Shown: one piece after another, positions 35,880-47,238 of the stretch
Layout: every line of letters begins with the position of its first letter
Position numbering within the stretch: the stretch's first letter is position 1
Source of the DNA: Dicyema japonicum
Taxonomy: Eukaryota > Dicyemida > Rhombozoa > Dicyemidae
Reading direction: 5' to 3'
NCBI GenBank assembly: GCA_011109175.1
Contig: RDEW01000026.1
Span: 513,695 to 577,694 of the forward strand
DNA length: 64,000 bases
Notes under the pieces: model-generated
Told to the model about the DNA's origin: nothing
Databases searched by the model: none
The model's input: the letters and a program-made list of their open reading frames with translations, nothing else
Position numbers and translations under genes: made by a program

Positions 35880-36104
35880 GGTTTCAATGGAATTAAAAAG
35901 CAAATTCAATGAATATGGGCCTTGTATGATTTTACAATCAGACAATGGTACAGAATTTAAAAATTCTAATATTCAGGCAATTTAATATTAAACAAGTTCA
36001 CGGAAGACCAAACAATCCTCGTTCTCAAGGCATTCAGTTGTTTGTATATATTTTTAAGGTATCATAGAACGATTCAATCAAACCATCACACGGATTCTGG
36101 AAAA
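35880..36104 (+). pseudogene. Second integrase fragment, left arm
   Basis: Encodes LKSKFNEYGPCMILQSDNGT, EFKN, then FNIKQVHGRPNNPRSQGI and IERFNQTITRILEK: the end of an integrase catalytic core related to the Ginger-like copy. It is interrupted by about 29 extra bases (CAGTTGTTTGTATATA...) between GI and IERFNQ and lacks codons before FNIKQ. The 2A retroelement starts right after it. Confidence 0.65.
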
Positions 36105-36106
36105 AA

Positions 36107-38933
36107 ATGTCATGTGGCTCGCCGACGACGTGGTGGCATTTGAAAAAAAAGAACCACACTTTCCCCTATCTTCACGGGTGGACCAATAAGGAAGGCCTGC
36201 GCCGCTGCGGAGACGTTGAGGCAAACCCTGGACCAGCCAGAATAGTCCAACTAAACATAAATGGAATCAAGAACAAAATACTCGAACTTCGGACATTTGT
36301 GAAAGAAAATCACATTGATCTGTTGCTAATTCAAGAGTCTAAACTTTCTCTAAAGAATTCAACACCAGTATTTCCGGGATTCACAGTAATTCGCCGTGAC
36401 AGAATTGGCAAACTTAGTGGGGGACTTTTCACAGTTATCGCAACGGCATTCCGTTTGAGGACTTAACTAACAGTCCTTACAGTATGCTTAAAGAATATGG
36501 AAATCTCGAACTTTTGGTTACCAAAATACGATTCCCAAGACTATCAATAATAATTGTCAACGCATTTCTCCCATCGTTGAGTTCCTGCTCATCCAGTGCC
36601 CCCAGACTCACTCCTCTCGCGTCACTGAAGGATGTGATTATCTGTGGTGACTTCAATGCGAAGCACCCACTGTGGCTGACAGGACAAACCTACGACAAAA
36701 GAGGGAAGATGATAATTGAGGACCTACACAGCCTATGTATACTCAACGATCCTGCATCCCACACAAGAACACCTACTCGACGTAACAATAAACCTTCTTC
36801 TATCGACATCTCATTGTCATCACCGTCCTTGGCCCCACTTATTGACTGGTCAGTGAAGTATGACACCAGAGTGACCACAACCCAATATTTTTGGAGGTCA
36901 AAACAAGGTCACGGATAAAAGGACAATGCCCAACAATAACTAACTACAGCCTTGCGAATTGGAAAGGATTCAAGGAATACGTCGATAATTGTATTGGACT
37001 ATTAAATTTCCCCACTTTTCCCTCCGTCGAACAATTAGTGAAATGGTTCAACTCCATTATAAACGATGCGAAAAAGAAGTACATTCCTATGGGGAGACAA
37101 CCAACGTCATCAAAACGTTTAACACAACGACGAAACATCTGATCAGAGAACGAAATAATCTAAAGATGGTAAAATCGCCAACAGAAGAGAACATCAGGAA
37201 ATTACGAGAATTGAACAGAGAGATCGACAACAACATAAAGACAGCAAATAGATGGACGAGACTATCGAAAGCTCTCTACAAAAACCCCCCAATGCAAAGA
37301 GTGTGGAAGTGGATAAAACATCAAAAGATCCTCCCCAGAGAGAAAAGTCGAAGTCTACATAAAACCAGACACTCTGATAAAATATTACACATCTATATCC
37401 TACAGGAAGTTTTCAAAAGAACACCAAGTATTCCTGAAAAAGATTGAACCGAAACGCTCCGATGACTGGATCCTATTTACTAGTCAGGATGTTCGCAGAG
37501 CCATATCTAAGGCCAACAACTCAGAGGCCAAAGGACCAGACAACATAACCACATGTGAACTGAAGCACCTAGGCCATCGAGCCCTGGAACTATTAGCCTA
37601 TATCTTCAACCTATCCATTAACACAAATACAATCCCTGAAATATGGAAGAAGTCTCTAATCAGACCTATCCGAAAACCCAACAAACCAATAGATGAACCA
37701 TCTTCCTATCGCCCAATATCTATTCTAAGTCCGGTCTCAAGGATCCTTGAAAGGCTTGTTTTGGAAAAAATACAAGACTCAATCTCAATACCTCCGACCC
37801 AGCACGGATTCCGGGACAACCATTCGACGACAACACACCTTACAACCCTCACACAATTCATTGCGGAAGGATTTAACTCCCCCAAACCACATCAGAGGAC
37901 AGTACTTATATCCGTGGACATCACAAAAGCGTTCGACTCAGTCCCTAGGAAACTCTAACAAAGAAAATATAGAAACCAACATCCATCCGAACCTGAAACT
38001 TTGGCTTGGAAACTTCCTAAATGGAAGACGAGCACAAACTCTGCAACAACATCAAATCAAGATCTCGCTATTTCCCAAATGGAGTCCCTCAAGGCTCCCC
38101 ACTATCACCCCAACTCTTCAATCTCTACATAAACGACATGCCACAAACCTGTAATGAATACTGTCTAATCCTCTCCTATGCCGACGATATCATTCTTGCC
38201 TCCAAGACAGAAGCATTCATTCAGCGACTCAGTTCACTCAACAAATGCTTGACAAGCTGGAACTATAGCTCTTGAAGCGGAGACTCGACATATCAGCAAC
38301 AAAGTCCTCTGTCACGCTGTTTACCACCTACAAAAGACAGCTCTGTATCGAACCAAAAGTCTTTATGAAAAACGAAGCTATCTCTATTAACAAAACACCG
38401 AAGATTCTGGGAGTAACCTTTGATCAGGGACTCACCTTTATCCGGCATGTTGAAAACAGAGTAACTTCTGCTCTGAAAAAAATGAGAATTTTAAAAGTGC
38501 TCTCAAAAATATTTAGAGATCAAACTGGTGTCCTTGCCACGATTTACAAACAATTTATCATGACCAACGATGACGTATGCAAGTCCTTCATGGGCAATGA
38601 AAATGTCACGATCTTCCTCATTGAAATTATCTGCAATCGAGGAGACTGCAATAAAGTTAATTGGACCAGATCACAATATCCAACCCATTGAAAACTTTTT
38701 AATCGAACTACAACGAAACTATTCAAGAAGGCTGTTCTACCGAGCTTCCTTCTATTCCAAATACTATCGAATTATCTACAATCATACAAAAATTTTGTCC
38801 AATGAGAAGAGCTGTCCAGGATTCTCGACCCCGCCGGACTCGTCCTCACCTTTGTCGGTCTGGATCACTTAGTTAGATGAGAACTTTTATTTCTTTCTCA
38901 TTGACCAGTGATCCTGGGGTAATAATAATAATG
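36107..38933 (+). mobile_element. CR1/L2-like 2A element C, near full length
   Basis: The open frame starts MSCGSPTTWW at the element boundary. A 33-residue leader is followed by 2A (36206-36235) and an APE endonuclease (ARIVQLNINGIKN, LLIQESKLS, IICGDFNAKHPLWLTGQTYD, then a DHN-type motif lost to a frameshift). A linker and reverse transcriptase follow (SYRPISILSPVSRILERLVL near 37710, TQHGFRDNHSTTTHLT near 37800, FPNGVPQGSPLSPQLFN near 38070, LSYADDIILAS near 38175), then a C-terminal region to 38872. The tail is GGATCACT...AGTGATCC, TGGGGT and TAA repeats (38861-38933). A handful of frameshifts make it inactive. No ORF1 precedes it. Confidence 0.9.
36206..36235 (+). other. 2A-like ribosome-skipping sequence of element C
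   Basis: Encodes CGDVEANPGP, a perfect match to the core D-(V/I)-E-x-N-P-G-P, in frame with the upstream leader and the downstream endonuclease. The predicted separation is between the last Gly and Pro. Confidence 0.9.
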
Positions 38934-38936
38934 ATA

Positions 38937-39130
38937 CCTTAAAAATATATACAAACAACTGAATTCCTTGAGAACGAGGATTGTTTAGTATTCCGTGAAC
39001 TTGTTTAATATTAAATTCATTAGCAAGTGCCTGAATATCAGAATTTTTAAATTCTGTACCATTCGCCAATAACGTAAAATTAGTTTTGGTGCTGAATATT
39101 AATATTCTATCGGTTCTTTCTATGATTATC
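38937..39130 (-). pseudogene. Integrase fragment in the palindrome spacer
   Basis: Minus strand: a GTEFKNSDIQALANEFNIKQ-like stretch then VHGILNNPRSQGI, followed by the same inserted 29-base motif as at 36025-36058. It retains codons (ALANE) missing from the arm copies, so it is a distinct copy. Confidence 0.6.
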
Positions 39131-39151
39131 ATAAATTAAAAATTTTGTGAA

Positions 39152-40528
39152 TAGGATCCAGTCATAGGAGCGTTTCGGTTCAATCTTTTTCAGGAATACT
39201 TGGTGTTTTTTTTGAAAACTTCCTGTAGGATATAGATGTGTAATATTTTATCAGAGTGTCTGGTTTTATGTAGACTTCGACTTTTCCCTCTGGGGAGGAT
39301 CTTTTGATGTTTTTAATCCACTTCCACACTCTTTGCATTGGGGGGGGGTTTTTTTAGAGAGCTTTCGATAGTCTCGTCCATCTATTTGCTGTCTTTATGT
39401 TGTTGTCGATCTCTCTGTTCAATTCTCGTAATTTCCTGATGTTCTCTTCTGTTGGCGATTTTACCATCTTTAGATTATTTCGTTCTCTGATCAGATGTTT
39501 CGTCGTTGTGTTAAAACGTTTTGATGATGTTGGTTGTCTCCCCATAGGAATGTATTTCTTTTACGCATCTTTATAATTGAGTTGAACCATTTAACTAATT
39601 GTTCGACGGAGGGAAAAGTGGAGAAATTTAATAGTCCAATACAATTATCGACGTATTCCTTGAATCCTTTCCAATTCGCGAGGCTGTAGTTAGTTATTGT
39701 TGGGCATTGTCCTTTTATCCGTGACCTTGTTTTGACCTCCAAAAATATTGGGTTGTGATCACTCCTGGTGTCATACTTCACTGACCAATCAATAAGTGGG
39801 GCCAAGGACGGTGATGACAATGAGATGTTGATAGAAGAAGGTTTATCATTACGTCGAGTAGGTGTTCTTGTATGAGATGCAGGATCGTTGAGTATACATG
39901 AGCTGTGGAGGTCCTCAATTATCATCTTCCCTCTTTTGTCGTAGGTTTGTCCTGTCAACCACAGTGGGTGCTTCGCATTGAAGTCACCACAGATAATCAC
40001 ATCCTTTAGTGACGCGAGAGGAGTGAGTCTGGGGGCACTGGACGAGCAGGAACTCAGCGGTGGGAGATATGCGTTGACAATTATTATTAATATTCTTGGG
40101 AATCGTATTTTGGTAACCAAAAGTTCGAGATTTCCATATCCTTTAAGCATAGTGTAAGCACTGTTGGTTATGTCCTCAAACGGAATGCCGTTGCGGATAA
40201 CTGTGAGAAGACCCCCACCAAGTTTGCCAATTCTGTCACGGCGAATTACTGTGAATCCCGGAAATACTGGTGTTGAATTCTTTGGAGAAAGTTTAGATTC
40301 TTGAATTAGCAACAGATCAATGTGATTTTCTTTCACAAATGTCCGAAGTTCGAGTATTTTGTTCTTGATTCCATTTATGTTCAGTTGGACTATTCTGGCT
40401 GGTCCAGGGTTTGCCTCAACGTCTCCGCAGCGGCGCAGGCCTTCCTTATTGGTCCACCCGTGAAGATAGGGGAAAGTGTGGTTCTTTTTTTTCAAATGCC
40501 ACCACGTCGTCGGCGAGCCACATGACAT
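39152..40528 (-). mobile_element. 5' half of 2A element C, right-arm copy
   Basis: A long minus-strand frame (39491-40528, 345 residues) holds leader, 2A and an intact-looking APE endonuclease: NINGIKN, QESKLS, GLLTVIRNGIPFEDI, CGDFNAKHPLWL, SDHNPIFLEV. It is better preserved than the left copy, which has lost the SDHNP motif to a shift. It ends where the arm ends, so no reverse transcriptase is present. Confidence 0.9.
40400..40429 (-). other. 2A-like sequence, right-arm copy of element C
   Basis: CGDVEANPGP, identical to the left copy, in frame between leader and endonuclease. Confidence 0.9.
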
Positions 40529-40544
40529 TTTTTTCCAGAATTCG

Positions 40545-40760
40545 TGTGATGGTTTGATTGAATCGTTCTATGATACCTTAAAAATATATACAAACAACTG
40601 AATGCCTTGAGAACGAGGATTGTTTGGTCTTCCGTGAACTTGTTTAATATTAAATTGCCTGAATATTAGAATTTTTAAATTCTGTACCATTGTCTGATTG
40701 TAAAATCATACAAGGCCCATATTCATTGAATTTGCTTTTTAATTCCATTGAAACCTAAAT
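40545..40760 (-). pseudogene. Second integrase fragment, right arm
   Basis: Inverted counterpart of 35880-36104, with QSDNGTEFKN, the same lost codons and the same 29-base insertion. Confidence 0.65.
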
Positions 40761-40769
40761 TAAATATAT

Positions 40770-41400
40770 GATTTTAAGAGCTCACGAAGGTCTCCTGTTT
40801 GTGTAGCGATTCGATTCCCTAGACGACTCAAGAATTCCAGCGTCGCAGGCGCAAGGGAACCAGACGTCTCAACGGTGAGTGGAACAAACAAAAAATTCTT
40901 GGGTAGGACCGCGTACTATTCCCGTTTCATCTTCTCGGCCTTCTCAGCGGCAGAACAAGCTCCAGAGGCACTCTGGAGTAGGTTGCAAGATGCAAATGTG
41001 TCGGTGCAGGTAATGTCCCAGACAAAAGGTTTCTCGGCTTCGAAAAGGAAGATCGTTTTCCCGTCCCGCCTCGGGTCGTTTCCCGTCCCGCCTGCAAAGA
41101 CCGACAGGTTTGAGCATGGAGGGGCGTCCAAAGCTCACCTAACGACTTCGTTCAAGGCCATTTGTCTGGGAAATCTGCCTGCACTTTTCCTGCAAAAGAG
41201 AAAGTAGGCCGAAACAGTTGATCTGGTCTCCGCATCGGCACGGATGTGTAACACAGACCTTTAATCCCGGTCGCAATGAGATCCCAATGCGGACACATGT
41301 ATCATCCAGGAAGGTACGCAGAACTCCTTTGGGAATGGCGTTGAGCCAGGCACCGCTCTCTGAAGACGCCCTCCGACAACAAACAGGCATGGCGATGTTG
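40770..41400 (-). pseudogene. W-D-I-T-type reverse-transcriptase C-terminus, right-arm copy
   Basis: Inverted counterpart of 35160-35875: GAWLNAIPKGVLRTFLDD, CRCGDQINCFG and PFVWDITCTDTFASCNL. It has three extra bases near 41075 relative to the left arm. Confidence 0.65.
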
Positions 41401-41484
41401 ACTAGATAATACTAGCAAATCTTTGAAAGAATTCAAGCATATAGCATCGTTCAAGTCCCGCTGAGAGAACGAGGAACTATATTA

Positions 41485-42470
41485 TGTCACATGGGCCAAG
41501 CGATACCTATGGGCTGCCTGTTACATTAACCTTGAACTTCAATTAATTTTATAAATGATTTATTAACCACAAAAAATTAAATTTAAGTAACTTTTTTTAG
41601 TTTACTCATTAATACACTCGATATTTCTCCTTTCGAATTTTTTATCTATCAAATTAAACTATTTAAAACTACCTCCATGCGATTATTCGATAAAATATTA
41701 ATTATTTTTGCAACTGGATAATACTGAGACTCAAACTTATCCAGTCGCAATGAGGGATTTGTTCCAAAGTCCTTTTTAGCCCGAACCTATTTATTAATGT
41801 TTTTAATTTATACTTTATCTCCCATATTAAAAGTATTTGAATCTCTTCGCATTCGGACACAAATTATCTGACTGGGAATTATCTAGATATAAATTTTTAA
41901 AATCAAACTATGTGAATTTTCAATAGATACTGGAGTCGAACAATTAACCAAATCGTCAATTTGTTCTGGAATCGCACACTCATCATTTAAATTATATAAG
42001 TCATAATCTGATATAAGTATAACCATTAATTATTGAATTTATTCCCTTAATTCCTCGATATCTTTCGAAAGGACTTTCGTTGGAAAATGAATATACCAAT
42101 ATGTTATAACTGTAGACAGCACTTTCTAATTTATCAAGCCACTTTTTTTCACTGTTATCCAGAATTTTTGACAACTTCCTCGTGATCGTCTGATTAAATC
42201 TTTCTACAATTCCTTGTGCTCAAGGATCATTAGGCCTTCCGTGAATTTGCTTAATGTTAAAATCTTCACAAAGTTTTGTTATTTCTTGATTTTTAAATTC
42301 AGAACCATTGTCCGACTGAAAAAATTTACATGGCCCATTCAGGCGGAACAAAGATCTTAAGTTTTCACATACTTCTTTACCAGACTCATTATATAGTGGT
42401 CGTACAAAAGCGAATCTATAAATTAAAAAAAACCAACCTACTATATATGTCAATGATTGTTAATTGGAGT
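41485..42470 (-). mobile_element. Ginger/KRBA2-like integrase element, right partial copy
   Basis: Includes the TGTCACATGGGC-type end near 41485 and the integrase core with the consensus FQSDNGSEFKN (the left arm has C for G). It stops near 42470; the N-terminal part found at 33950-34160 on the left is absent. Confidence 0.6.
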
Positions 42471-42479
42471 GGTTGTCCA

Positions 42480-44235
42480 TGAATTGTTAATGAATTTTTT
42501 TATAGTGCAGGAATTCTGCAGGTGTTGATGGACAAAGAAATTATGCCTGTTATTGTTTTGAGTCCTTGCATTCCCAGGTGCTTTAAATGTAGATTCCATC
42601 CAGCCCTTTGGCAGGAGAGTTTTTGGCGATTTTGATGAGTTTTTCGACATCCGACGCACTGATTTCAATCAGTTTTCCTTGAAAAGTTTGAACGTTTTTA
42701 AATTTGCATGGACGAGACCATTTGTCACACGTCTATGTGACTCACTTTTGCGTAGTGGTCCATTATGACATCTGCCTGATGAGTGAAATCACGTGGTGTT
42801 TGATTCTTGTCAATACTGGTGGCGTGGGTTTTCTCCATTCTATTTTGTTTAGACTGAATTCCACGTAAAGTGCCCCAAAATTCCTTTAGTTTTGTTCGGT
42901 GGTTAATTTTTGTTATGAAATTGTTCCAACCGTCCAATTTCATCTCGTTGATTAATTCTGTAATTTCGCTATTAAGGTTGGATAGTTCGGCCGTATAAAT
43001 TCTTGATTTTTTGAGTCGACGTCTTGTTGAATTTTTTCTATAATTTCCTTAATGAAATTGAGATTATAGTCTGCAATGAGTCCTCTTGGAATGTATTTCT
43101 TCTCGGGACTGAGGATGACCTCATTAAAAAATTTCATTGCGGCGTCAAGCGATTTGAAATTCTCAACGGAAAAGTCGGATAGAAATTTTTCTGTTTCTTC
43201 TCTGAATGAATCCCATTTTGCACGTTTGTAATTCGTTATAGTTTTCCGATGCCTAACAAATGGCGAGAGTAGTTCGATTGACAGTAGAATTGGATTATGG
43301 TCCGAGTGTAGGTCATATACAATTCTCCAAGATATCGCCGAAGATAGTGGTGGAGAACATAATGTGAGGTCAGGTGATGTATTAGAGTGTCCTGGTCTGG
43401 AAGCTGTTTGAGTGTGTGATTTCCTGTCATTGAGGATAACTAATTGTTCTAGTTAAGAGAAGACCTGAAACCCACTCTCATTACTCTTTTTGACGATTAG
43501 CCAGAGAGGATCTTTTCCATTTAGGTCTCCGCAGATTATCACATTTTCAATCTTTTGCAATTCGGTTAGTTTTGGGGAGTAATGTTTCATACTGGGACTT
43601 GGTGGCGGGATTTAAATATTTACAAATGTATACCTTGTGTGGTTTATTTTCACCAAGACGGAAGTAAGTTCGATGTAATCGTCATCTTCAAACAGAGCAA
43701 GTGTCTGAGCGGAAGTTTCTGAGAATGGAATAGATTTGTGTATGAATATGAGAACACCGCCTCCTCTGTTTGAATTCGGTCGATCACGGCGGACAATTGA
43801 GTAGTCTTTGTAGTGTGGAAGCACTGACTTTCTTGATAGTTTCGTTTCCTGTAGCATGGCAATTTTGTGTAAAGTTAGAAATACAAAAAGTTCATTTGAT
43901 TTGTGTGTGAGGCCGTTTATGTTGAATTGCATGATATTAAGGAATTTCCCGTTTTTATGGGGCCCGGGGTTCTGTTCGATGACCCCAGCTAGGATTAGGA
44001 GTAGCCAATCCGATCTTTGGGAGCGAAAGCCGCCATCATCCAGTCCGACTTCCCAGAAGTCGTTGAAAAAGTTGACAGGGGAATAGTAGTGGTTCTTTTA
44101 GTTGCCAGTTTGATACTAGCATCCAATTTTCTCTACGTGAAGGTTAACCACATCGAAAATTTAAATTGTTCTGAATCCTTTGCAGACATAGGTGCAAGAC
44201 AGGCACGTCACCACCTCAACCAAAAAGAAAGCATA
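42480..44235 (-). mobile_element. CR1/L2-like 2A element E, 3'-truncated
   Basis: Minus strand: a hydrophobic stretch WLLLILAGVIEQNPGP, then endonuclease (MQFNINGLTHKSNEL, MLQETKLSRKS, GGGVLIFIHKSIPFSE; 43612-43932; CGDLNG-like near 43535; SDHNPILLS near 43290) and linker with the start of the reverse transcriptase (WNNFITKINHRTKLKEFWGT near 42900). It is cut off by the integrase arm at about 42475. Several frameshifts. Confidence 0.75.
43960..43989 (-). other. Variant 2A-like sequence of element E
   Basis: Encodes AGVIEQNPGP after WLLLIL, matching the Leu-rich upstream part of 2A peptides. The usual Asp of G-D-(V/I)-E is Val here. Confidence 0.75.
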
Positions 44236-44247
44236 TAAATAAAAGTA

Positions 44248-46205
44248 TTTTTATTATTATTATTATTAAAAACCAAAAATCACCGACAAATTAAATAACT
44301 ACATAGCCGTCAGGTGATTCCGCCCGCCTTGAGTAGCCATCTAATTCTTGCTCGGTGTTCTTCCCGGATTCCAACACATTTCCGGATTGGGCGGGGTTTT
44401 CTAACTTTTTTGGAAAGTAGTAAGGCTCCGGTTTTCGTCACTAATTCCTCAAAAGGTGTAGGGTTTATAGGTGTCCAAGAAAACCTTTGCAAAGCCTTAC
44501 TGGCCATTTTTTGGAAGGGATTGATTTTTTTCTATATTTTTGTTTGATAGGTTGGTTCCCCATGCAGCACACCCGTAAGTTAGAGACGGTTGAATATACT
44601 GCAGGTAGAGGGAGTCCAAATTTGAATTGAAACACCCATTATATTGTCTAAGGAGTGTTTTAACAAAATTTAGCTTTCGTTGTGCCGAAGAGATGACGTT
44701 GTCGATGTGTTAGCTGAATCTCAAGAGTGGGTCGTAAGTTACTCCCAGTATCTGGACCGAGTTCCATTTATGGTTACACATGGAGCGGAGCTTGTCAATC
44801 CTCTGTTGTGAAAATTGTTGTATAAGACTTTTCGGGACTTGTATGTAGAATGTTCTTAACGAGCCAACAGTTCAGATCGTCCAATGAAGCTTGTATCCGG
44901 TAAACAGCTGTATTAACGCACTGGTCTTTGACTGCGACGATTATATCATCCGCATATGTCAGAACCAGAATATCGTCACTGATAAGGGAGGCATATAATT
45001 TAAGAATAAGTTGAACAGGTTTGGTGACAGTGGAGATCCTTGAGGGACCCCATTTGAAAGGAACTTGGTCACTGATCTAGTTTTTTAGCAGTTACTCTTT
45101 CTCTTCTTCCATTTAGGAAATTTACGATCCAGATTTTCAGGTTGTTTGGAATTTTTGACGTAAAGATCTTCCTTGTCAAAAGCTTTCTTGAGACAGTGTC
45201 GAAAGCTTTTTCTATATCGATGGAGCATAACAAAGACTTCTGATGAGGTTTGCGCTTTAGTCTATCCTTGATAAAATTTGTAAGGCATGTAAGATGAGTT
45301 TCTGTGGTGTCCTTTTCTGAATCCATGATGAAAAAGTGCATCAGAAAGGTATGGTTTGATTAGTTCAAGAATCAGCTTTTCCAAAAGTTTTGATGTAACA
45401 CATAGGAGAGATTTTGGTCTGTATGAGGCTGATGATCCCTTTTGTCGTCCGGGTTTCATAATAGGTCGTATGTTTGATAGCTTCCATATGGAAGGAATAC
45501 AATTTTCGTTGATTGAAAAGTTGAAAATTTTTGTGAGAGCCATGATAGCATAGAATTATTGCAGGGATTCCTTCCGGACCACAGGAATAAGTCGACTTTT
45601 GACCCTTGACCATATTCTGCCGTTCTCCACAGAGAGGACAATCTGGGAAGTGGCTCTTTTTAGTTTGAGGGATAGGATGGATGGACCTTCGAATTTCTTG
45701 TGTGGATGAAACTCGTGGAGGAGTAGTACTTCATAAGTTTGTTTAGGAAAACATATTTTTTGATTTGTCGATGTCTGACAGGGAAAACCTGAATTACTTG
45801 GGGCATGAGTTGGGCGGTGGCACATACACATTCAATTTGTTTATGTTTCCGATGCTTGTCTTGACTGGAATACTAATATATTCGACGGGAGACTTGAGGT
45901 TGACAAAGTTTCGTTTGCGTACGGAATTTCTTTTTTGATAAGGTAAGCAGTCCACCACTCCGCCCAGCTGGGCGGTCGCGCCTGATGACGTGATAGTTTG
46001 TGAAGACGGGAGTGGAAGAAGACGGAGTCAGTCTTGTTTCTCAAAATAGGCAAATGTCAGTATTATACCTTCTTAAGAGGTTTCTGAGTTCGAGGATTTT
46101 CCCATTCACTCCATTTATGTTTAGTTGAATCAAAATAATGGGTTTTCGAGGTCCAGGATTGGAGTTCACATCACCGGAAAGTATTCGGTGGGCTTCCATC
46201 AAGGC
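44248..46205 (-). mobile_element. CR1/L2-like 2A element D
   Basis: Minus-strand order: 2A (46149-46178), endonuclease start (ILIQLNINGVNGKILELRNL), a decayed endonuclease to about 45640, then reverse transcriptase (SSASYRPKSLLCVTSKLLEK near 45400, FHHGFRKG, CSIDIEKAFDTVSRKLLTRK near 45200, GVPQGSPLSP-like near 45040) and C-terminus near 44310-44507. The tail is GAATCACC...GGTGATTT, TTGG and AAT repeats near 44320-44248. The stem bases differ from element C in a compensatory way. Confidence 0.8.
46149..46178 (-). other. 2A-like sequence of element D
   Basis: Encodes SGDVNSNPGP immediately before the endonuclease (RKPIILIQLNING). Confidence 0.8.
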
Positions 46206-46384
46206 AAGAGAGAGAGGCCAGTGGGGAGACCGTCCAAGAAGGACATTCCTCTTGGATTAGATTTTGATTTAATAAAAGTAAGATAATAATAAATTAGTGA
46301 ATAATAATTAATTTTAGTTATTTTTTCAATTTAAATTTGAAATATTTGCAATTATTTTACAAATAAAAAAATTAATCCTTACCT

Positions 46385-46535
46385 GACTCTTATCCCTAAC
46401 CCCCGACAATAAGCGTGAGTTTAATCCCTATCTTAATCTCTAACCCTAAACCCTAACCCTGACTTAAATCCCTAACCCCTAACACTGACTTTAATCCCTA
46501 ACCATGAATCTAATCCCTAACCTTAACCTTATTGT
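46385..46535. repeat. Degenerate telomere-like CCCTAA repeat tract
   Basis: About ten copies of (A/T)CCCTAAC-like words, e.g. CCCTAAACCCTAACCCT, interspersed with CTGACTTTAAT-type words. It resembles a decayed interstitial (TTAGGG)n tract. Confidence 0.6.
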
Positions 46536-46539
46536 GAAC

Positions 46540-47238
46540 GGGCCGGAGTTTATGTATACATATTCCAGCTAAAAAATTAATCTTTGGAATCAAAAATTCT
46601 CCCAATTAGGTACCATTTCACAATCCTTAGTATCAATTCCGCGTATAACTGCAAAACATCAAATCATCCGATCACTGTCTTTGTGTTTCAGCAAATAAAA
46701 GGAAAATCATACCTACCGTCGGTAATCAAATTCGGATTCTATCCAAAAGACTGAGCCTTCTCATTAACGGTTGAAAACAATACATGACTGGATATCAACT
46801 AAAGTCATCAGAAGCCTTATATCAACAAGCTTCGGGACGTATTCTACCAATTATTACGGAATTGAAGTTTCCATAACACAGTAAGTTCGTGTAAACTTGG
46901 TGCGCCTACTTTGTATTCACCACATGGATTAAAGCTTGTATCTGAGTCCTCTCTTAGGCATGAGTTTTCTGTTACCCTCCTTTTTCCTTTACTTGAAGGG
47001 ACCAAATCCTAAAAAATAAGCCACATTTAAAAAATTATAATTTTAACTCCAAGATGAGTTTTATGTTTTGGCGGAAAAGTGAAAAAATTTAATCACTCTC
47101 CTATTTGGATATTTTAAATTTCTTAATAAAAACTAAGTAGCAGTAAATCAATTTCATTGTTTTTAAACCACTGGAATATTAATGGTAATTTAATTGTTTT
47201 ATAACAATATAAATACATTTGGAGTTATTTTAACTATA
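46540..47238. other. Upstream region of actin, no gene recognised
   Basis: Short open stretches exist on both strands (for example minus strand 46840-47010), but none matches a family or is rescued by mini-introns. The last 150 bases before 47239 are A/T-rich and probably contain the actin promoter. Confidence 0.35.

Larger units (their letters stand above)
34190..37484. repeat. Left arm of a 3.3-kb inverted repeat
   Basis: Pairs with 39152-42450 in reverse orientation; positions sum to about 76636-76639 throughout, with small indels. It contains Ginger-like integrase, W-D-x-T reverse-transcriptase fragment, a second integrase fragment and the 5' half of a 2A retroelement, in that order. The two arms differ by scattered substitutions and a 3-bp indel near 35570/41070, so they are separate, slightly diverged copies. 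Confidence 0.9.
39152..42450. repeat. Right arm of the 3.3-kb inverted repeat
   Basis: Inverted partner of 34190-37484. Outer homology fades near 42470, where it meets a minus-strand retroelement; inner homology stops sharply near 39152. Confidence 0.9.

Noticed and set aside
34190-42450. Assembly artefact as the sole explanation of the palindrome.
   Set aside because: Arms differ by substitutions (e.g. SDNC versus SDNG in the integrase), a 3-bp indel and different frameshifts, so at least two real copies exist, though their placement still needs long reads.
46840-47010. Minus-strand open stretch with NSCLREDSDTSFNPCGEYKV upstream of actin.
   Set aside because: Only about 55 codons, no rescuing mini-introns, no family, and the plus strand is equally open there.
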